Shown here in pieces: positions 5,384 to 7,890 of a DNA stretch of 7,890 nucleotides. The stretch's first letter is position 1, and every line of letters starts with the position of its first letter. The stretch spans positions 1-7,890 of the forward strand of contig JAHCKF010000150.1 in NCBI GenBank assembly GCA_026125925.1, in the 5' to 3' direction. The notes beneath the pieces are model-generated. The model made no database searches and was not told where the DNA came from. It saw only the letters and a list, made by a program, of their open reading frames with translations. Both the position numbers and the translations under genes were made by a program. The stretch comes from Pseudolabrys sp. Its GTDB lineage: Bacteria > Pseudomonadota > Alphaproteobacteria > Rhizobiales > Xanthobacteraceae.

Positions 5384-6851
5384 TTACGACGCCTGCTGCC
5401 GGCGCCGTTCGTATTCGGCCTGCGCGTAGTGCTCGCGCTTGGCTTCCAGCATGGCGAGGTCGGCGCGCTTGACCACATTCTCAAGCCGTTCGCTGGTGGC
5501 GATGCCCATCGATCAGCGACAGCGCAGTCGTGGAACTGCTGCTGATGACGATGAGGTCATGATCACCTTCATCATCGCCTTGCCCCTCGGCGATCTCGAC
5601 GCCCGGCATGGATGACTGTCGCCAGATGAGCGAGTGGCGCGCGCCGGCGATCTGATCGATGGAATTGAGCACCTCGCCGGCGCGGCGCAGCAGTTGGTCG
5701 CCGGCGGCGTGGCCGAGTTCGTCATCATTGGCGGCCTTGAGGCCGTTGAGGTCGGCCATGATGATGGTGACCGGCCAGGGCCCCTTGCGCTCGAGGCGGT
5801 TGAGCTCGTCGGCGAAGAACGAGCGGTTGCACAGCTTGGTCAGCGCATCGTGGCTGCCGAGATATTCGAGATAGGCCTCGGCCTTCTTGCGCGCCGTGAT
5901 GTCGGTGAGCGCGATTTGCACCAGCGACCAGTCGTTCTCGCGGCCGGGAAACACCGAGAACTGCAGCAGCAGGTTCAGCTTGGTGCCGTCGAGCGTGTAG
6001 TTCACCACCTCGCGCTGCTGGAACAGCTTGCCGTTCCACAGGTCGATGAGCTGCTCGCGGAAATGCGGCCCCATCTCGTCGCGCATGATCACCGGCAGAT
6101 TGCGCAGCAGCGCCTTCTTGTCCGGCGCCCCGAACAAAGTGAGCGTGTGCTGGTTGACGTCGACGATGCGGATCTCGCTGATGCAGCGGGCGACAAACTC
6201 CTCGTGCACGTCGGTGAAGACGCGCAGGTCGGTGATGCCCTGCATCCGCACTTCGTCGATCAGGCGCTTGACGCCGGAGAAATCCTCGACCCACAGCGAC
6301 ACCGGCGAATGCGCGAACAGGCCGCGCGCGTAGTTCTCGCTGCCGGCGAGTTGGCGGCGGGCGTCCTCGCGGTCGGTGACGTCCTCGGTGGACAGCAGCA
6401 CGCGCGACCAGTCGGCCTCATAGCCGGGCAGGATCGTCGCCTTGAGCTGGATGTCGAGGCGGTCGCCGTCGAGCGTGTAGTTGACCGCGTTGCTGGCGAA
6501 GGAGCGCTCGCCGTTCCAGAGCTGGATCAGCTCCTCGATGTGCGTCGTCAGCATGTCGTCGCGGAACACACGATCGAGATTGGCGGTGAGGTGCTCGACA
6601 TCTCTGGCGCCGAACAGGTCGAGGGTCTTGCGGTTGACCCGCAGCAGGCGGATGCGGCTGGCGCATTCCCTGACCCGCTCCGGATGGCCGGTGAGATGCT
6701 CGCGCAGCGACATGATGCCGGCGGCGCGCCAGCCGTCGAGCAGCGCCTTGACGCCCGAATAGTCCTCGAGCCAGAGCGGCACCGGCGCCAGCTCGAAAAT
6801 GCCGGCATCGGCGGCGATCACGGCGGCGGAAGAGGCAAGCACGTCGGTCAT
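5384..6851 (-). pseudogene. Broken tandem-PAS / GGDEF (diguanylate cyclase-like) gene
   Basis: The gene resembles a cytoplasmic sensor with two PAS-like modules (about residues 20-165 and 180-325) and a GGDEF domain starting at H-D-A-L-T-K-L-C-N-R (334-343), which would make cyclic di-GMP. No membrane helix is seen. The reading frame runs for 456 residues from the ATG at 6851 to a TGA at 5481-5483. The GGDEF signature is absent: between H-S-L (residue 408) and M-P-G (415) only six unrelated residues remain where about eleven including R-I-G-G-D-E-F are expected. After A-L-S-L, an extra base at 5513 shifts the frame; the shifted frame then reads S-M-G-I-A-T-S-E-R-L and V-V-K-R-A-D-L-A-M-L-E-A-K, a textbook GGDEF C-terminus, to a TAA at 5384-5386. 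There is also an extra Asp in N-D-D-E-L-G-H. It is therefore a recent pseudogene, or a sequencing/assembly error. An in-frame TTG at 6881 is an alternative start; the ATG has only a weak ribosome site. It diverges from uvrB. Confidence 0.8.
5542..5576. repeat. Imperfect inverted repeat inside the GGDEF lesion
   Basis: GATGAGGT (5550-5557) and ACCTTCATC (5565-5573) pair except for one bulged base, around a seven-base centre that is itself rich in TCATGA/TGATCA palindromes. Flanking GATGAC and ATC repeats extend the symmetry loosely on both sides. Such repeats can promote small insertions and deletions, which fits the damage here. Confidence 0.45.
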
Positions 6852-6959
6852 GTTGTCCAGGCGAATGTAATTGATTCTCAACCGGGGGCGGCAACCCCGA
6901 TTGTCCTTCTGACACGGAGATCGTGAGCATTTGCTTACAGGCGGCGGCGACGGCGCGCT

Positions 6960-6978
6960 ACTGACGAAATCTGTCAGT
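6960..6978. repeat. Inverted repeat between the PAS-GGDEF gene and uvrB
   Basis: ACTGAC (6960-6965) and GTCAGT (6973-6978) form a perfect 6-bp inverted repeat with a seven-base spacer, in the 191-base region shared by two divergent genes. There is no T-tract, so it is not a terminator; it could be an operator. It does not match the alphaproteobacterial LexA box form GTTC-N7-GTTC / GAAC-N7-GAAC. No clear -35/-10 pair for either gene stands out in the remainder of 6852-7042. Confidence 0.4.
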
Positions 6979-7042
6979 GGGTTCCGGCACAGACCGGCCG
7001 AGCTCCCTTTCGTCGGCCCCGGACTCGCCCCATATTCGGATC

Positions 7043-7890
7043 ATGGCCAAATCCCCTCCGAAAAAGCCGGGCAAAGACCCCGCAAAGCCCACCCGCGCCA
7101 AGGCCAACCGTCCGGACAGTCCGGCGGTACCGCAGGCGCTCGCCGACATCCTCAACCCGGCGCTGAACAAGGGCACCGCGGGCCTCGGCTCCGGCACGGG
7201 CGAGAGTTCCGGCCTGCAGCCGCCGGCGGACAACTCCTGGGACCGCCGCTCCGGCAACGCCGCCGAGCACCGCGCGCGGAAGTCCACCAAGGGCTTCGAG
7301 GAGGCCCGGCAGACCGATTACAGCGCCTCGCCGATCACCGGGCTCGATCCGGCGCTGGCGGCCGAACTCGGGCTGGCCACCGATGACGACGCGCCGCCCC
7401 CGCCGCGCCCGGCGCCGAAAGGCGACGAGAAGGGCCTCGACAAATATCGCCTGCCCAAGGCCGACCTGCCGACCGGCCCCGGCGGCCTGTCGTCGATGGG
7501 CGTTGCCGCCACCGCGGAGTCGCTGGAGCGGCTGCTGCGCGAGGGCCGGCCGGAATTTTCCAGCGCCGGCGCCGCCTGGACGCCGCACCGCCCGCCGCGC
7601 CCGGAGAAATCCGAAGGCGGCGTGCGCTTCCAGATCAAGTCGGACTTCGAGCCTAAAGGCGACCAGCCGCAGGCCATCAAGGAACTGGTCGAGGGCGTGA
7701 AGCGCCACGACCGCACCCAGGTGCTGCTCGGCGTCACCGGCTCGGGCAAGACCTTCACCATGGCCAAGGTGATCGAAGAGACGCAGCGCCCTGCGCTCAT
7801 CCTCGCGCCGAACAAGACGCTCGCCGCCCAGCTCTACGGCGAGTTCAAGTCGTTCTTCCCCGACAACGCGGTGGAGTATTTCGTCTCCTA
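7043..7890 (+). CDS. uvrB: UvrB, excinuclease ABC subunit B (3' end outside window)
   Basis: UvrB is the helicase-like damage-verifying subunit of nucleotide excision repair. It is loaded by UvrA and recruits UvrC. The 282 residues seen end inside the first ATPase domain. From about residue 196 the protein is unmistakable Uvr[12 protein letters not shown], Walker A G-V-T-G-S-G-K-T (230-237, Lys236, equivalent to E. coli Lys45), then [13 protein letters not shown] and N-A-V-E-Y-F-V-S. The first 190 or so residues are an extra region absent from E. coli UvrB, low in complexity and rich in Pro, Gly, Ala, Lys and Asp. Long N-terminal extensions are known in UvrB of rhizobia and relatives. The ATG at 7043 opens with a Lys/Pro-rich tail and lacks a good ribosome site (a GGA only two bases away); a GTG at 6977 is an alternative. 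The frame is open upstream to a TGA at 6962. Confidence 0.95.
   Translation, partial: MAKSPPKKPGKDPAKPTRAKANRPDSPAVPQALADILNPALNKGTAGLGSGTGESSGLQPPADNSWDRRSGNAAEHRARKSTKGFEEARQTDYSASPITGLDPALAAELGLATDDDAPPPPRPAPKGDEKGLDKYRLPKADLPTGPGGLSSMGVAATAESLERLLREGRPEFSSAGAAWTPHRPPRPEKSEGGVRFQIKSDFEPKGDQPQAIKELVEGVKRHDRTQVLLGVTGSGKTFTMAKVIEETQRPALILAPNKTLAAQLYGEFKSFFPDNAVEYFVS

Noticed and set aside
4552..5484. 310-codon minus-strand open frame opposite the small protein and dsbB
   Set aside because: Its product is Gln/His/Arg/Asp-rich and without motifs, whereas the plus strand encodes a recognisable DsbB protein.
5634..6926. 430-codon plus-strand open frame opposite the PAS-GGDEF gene
   Set aside because: The minus strand encodes clear PAS and GGDEF features. 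The plus-strand product has no domain and a repetitive Val/Ala/Glu/Arg composition.
6981..6995. GTTC-N7-GACC as a possible LexA (SOS) box before uvrB
   Set aside because: The second half matches GTTC at only two of four positions, so it is not a credible site.

Overview
The window is GC-rich DNA with dense, short-spaced genes. It most resembles an alphaproteobacterium of the order Hyphomicrobiales (Bradyrhizobium / Rhodopseudomonas / Pseudolabrys-like). This is inferred from the protein styles (UvrB with a long N-terminal extension, tandem PAS-GGDEF protein, MmyB-type XRE regulator) and base composition. I see no mobile element, tRNA, rRNA or CRISPR array, so it reads as a chromosomal housekeeping/accessory stretch.

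Layout. Left part, minus strand: a secreted protein of unknown function (69-1055) and an XRE-family regulator with an MmyB-like ligand-binding domain (1171-1974). The regulator is divergent from a small NTF2/SnoaL-like protein (2102-2488). The 127-bp gap between them carries a near-perfect 23-bp palindrome that is a good operator candidate. The NTF2-like gene ends in a strong rho-independent terminator (2504-2537).

Middle, plus strand: a complete fused ABC exporter half-transporter (2665-4512). It is followed by a two-gene unit of a 68-residue membrane protein and a DsbB-family thiol oxidase (4582-4788, 4792-5376). This DsbB keeps the quinone-side CxxC but lacks cysteines in the usual second periplasmic loop. 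It instead has a fifth membrane helix and a C-terminal CX4C.

Right part: convergent with dsbB is a tandem-PAS/GGDEF gene on the minus strand (5384-6851). It is broken: the GGDEF signature is missing and a one-base shift puts the last 40 or so residues in another frame. Divergent from it is uvrB (7043 to the window end, 3'-truncated by the window), with about 190 extra residues before the conserved UvrB core.

The genes do not form one pathway. The clearest functional units are the regulator/NTF2-like pair and the small-membrane-protein/DsbB pair. The most interesting signals are the rearranged cysteines of the DsbB protein, the eroded GGDEF domain, the regulator palindrome and the UvrB extension. 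I found no convincing wholly new system.
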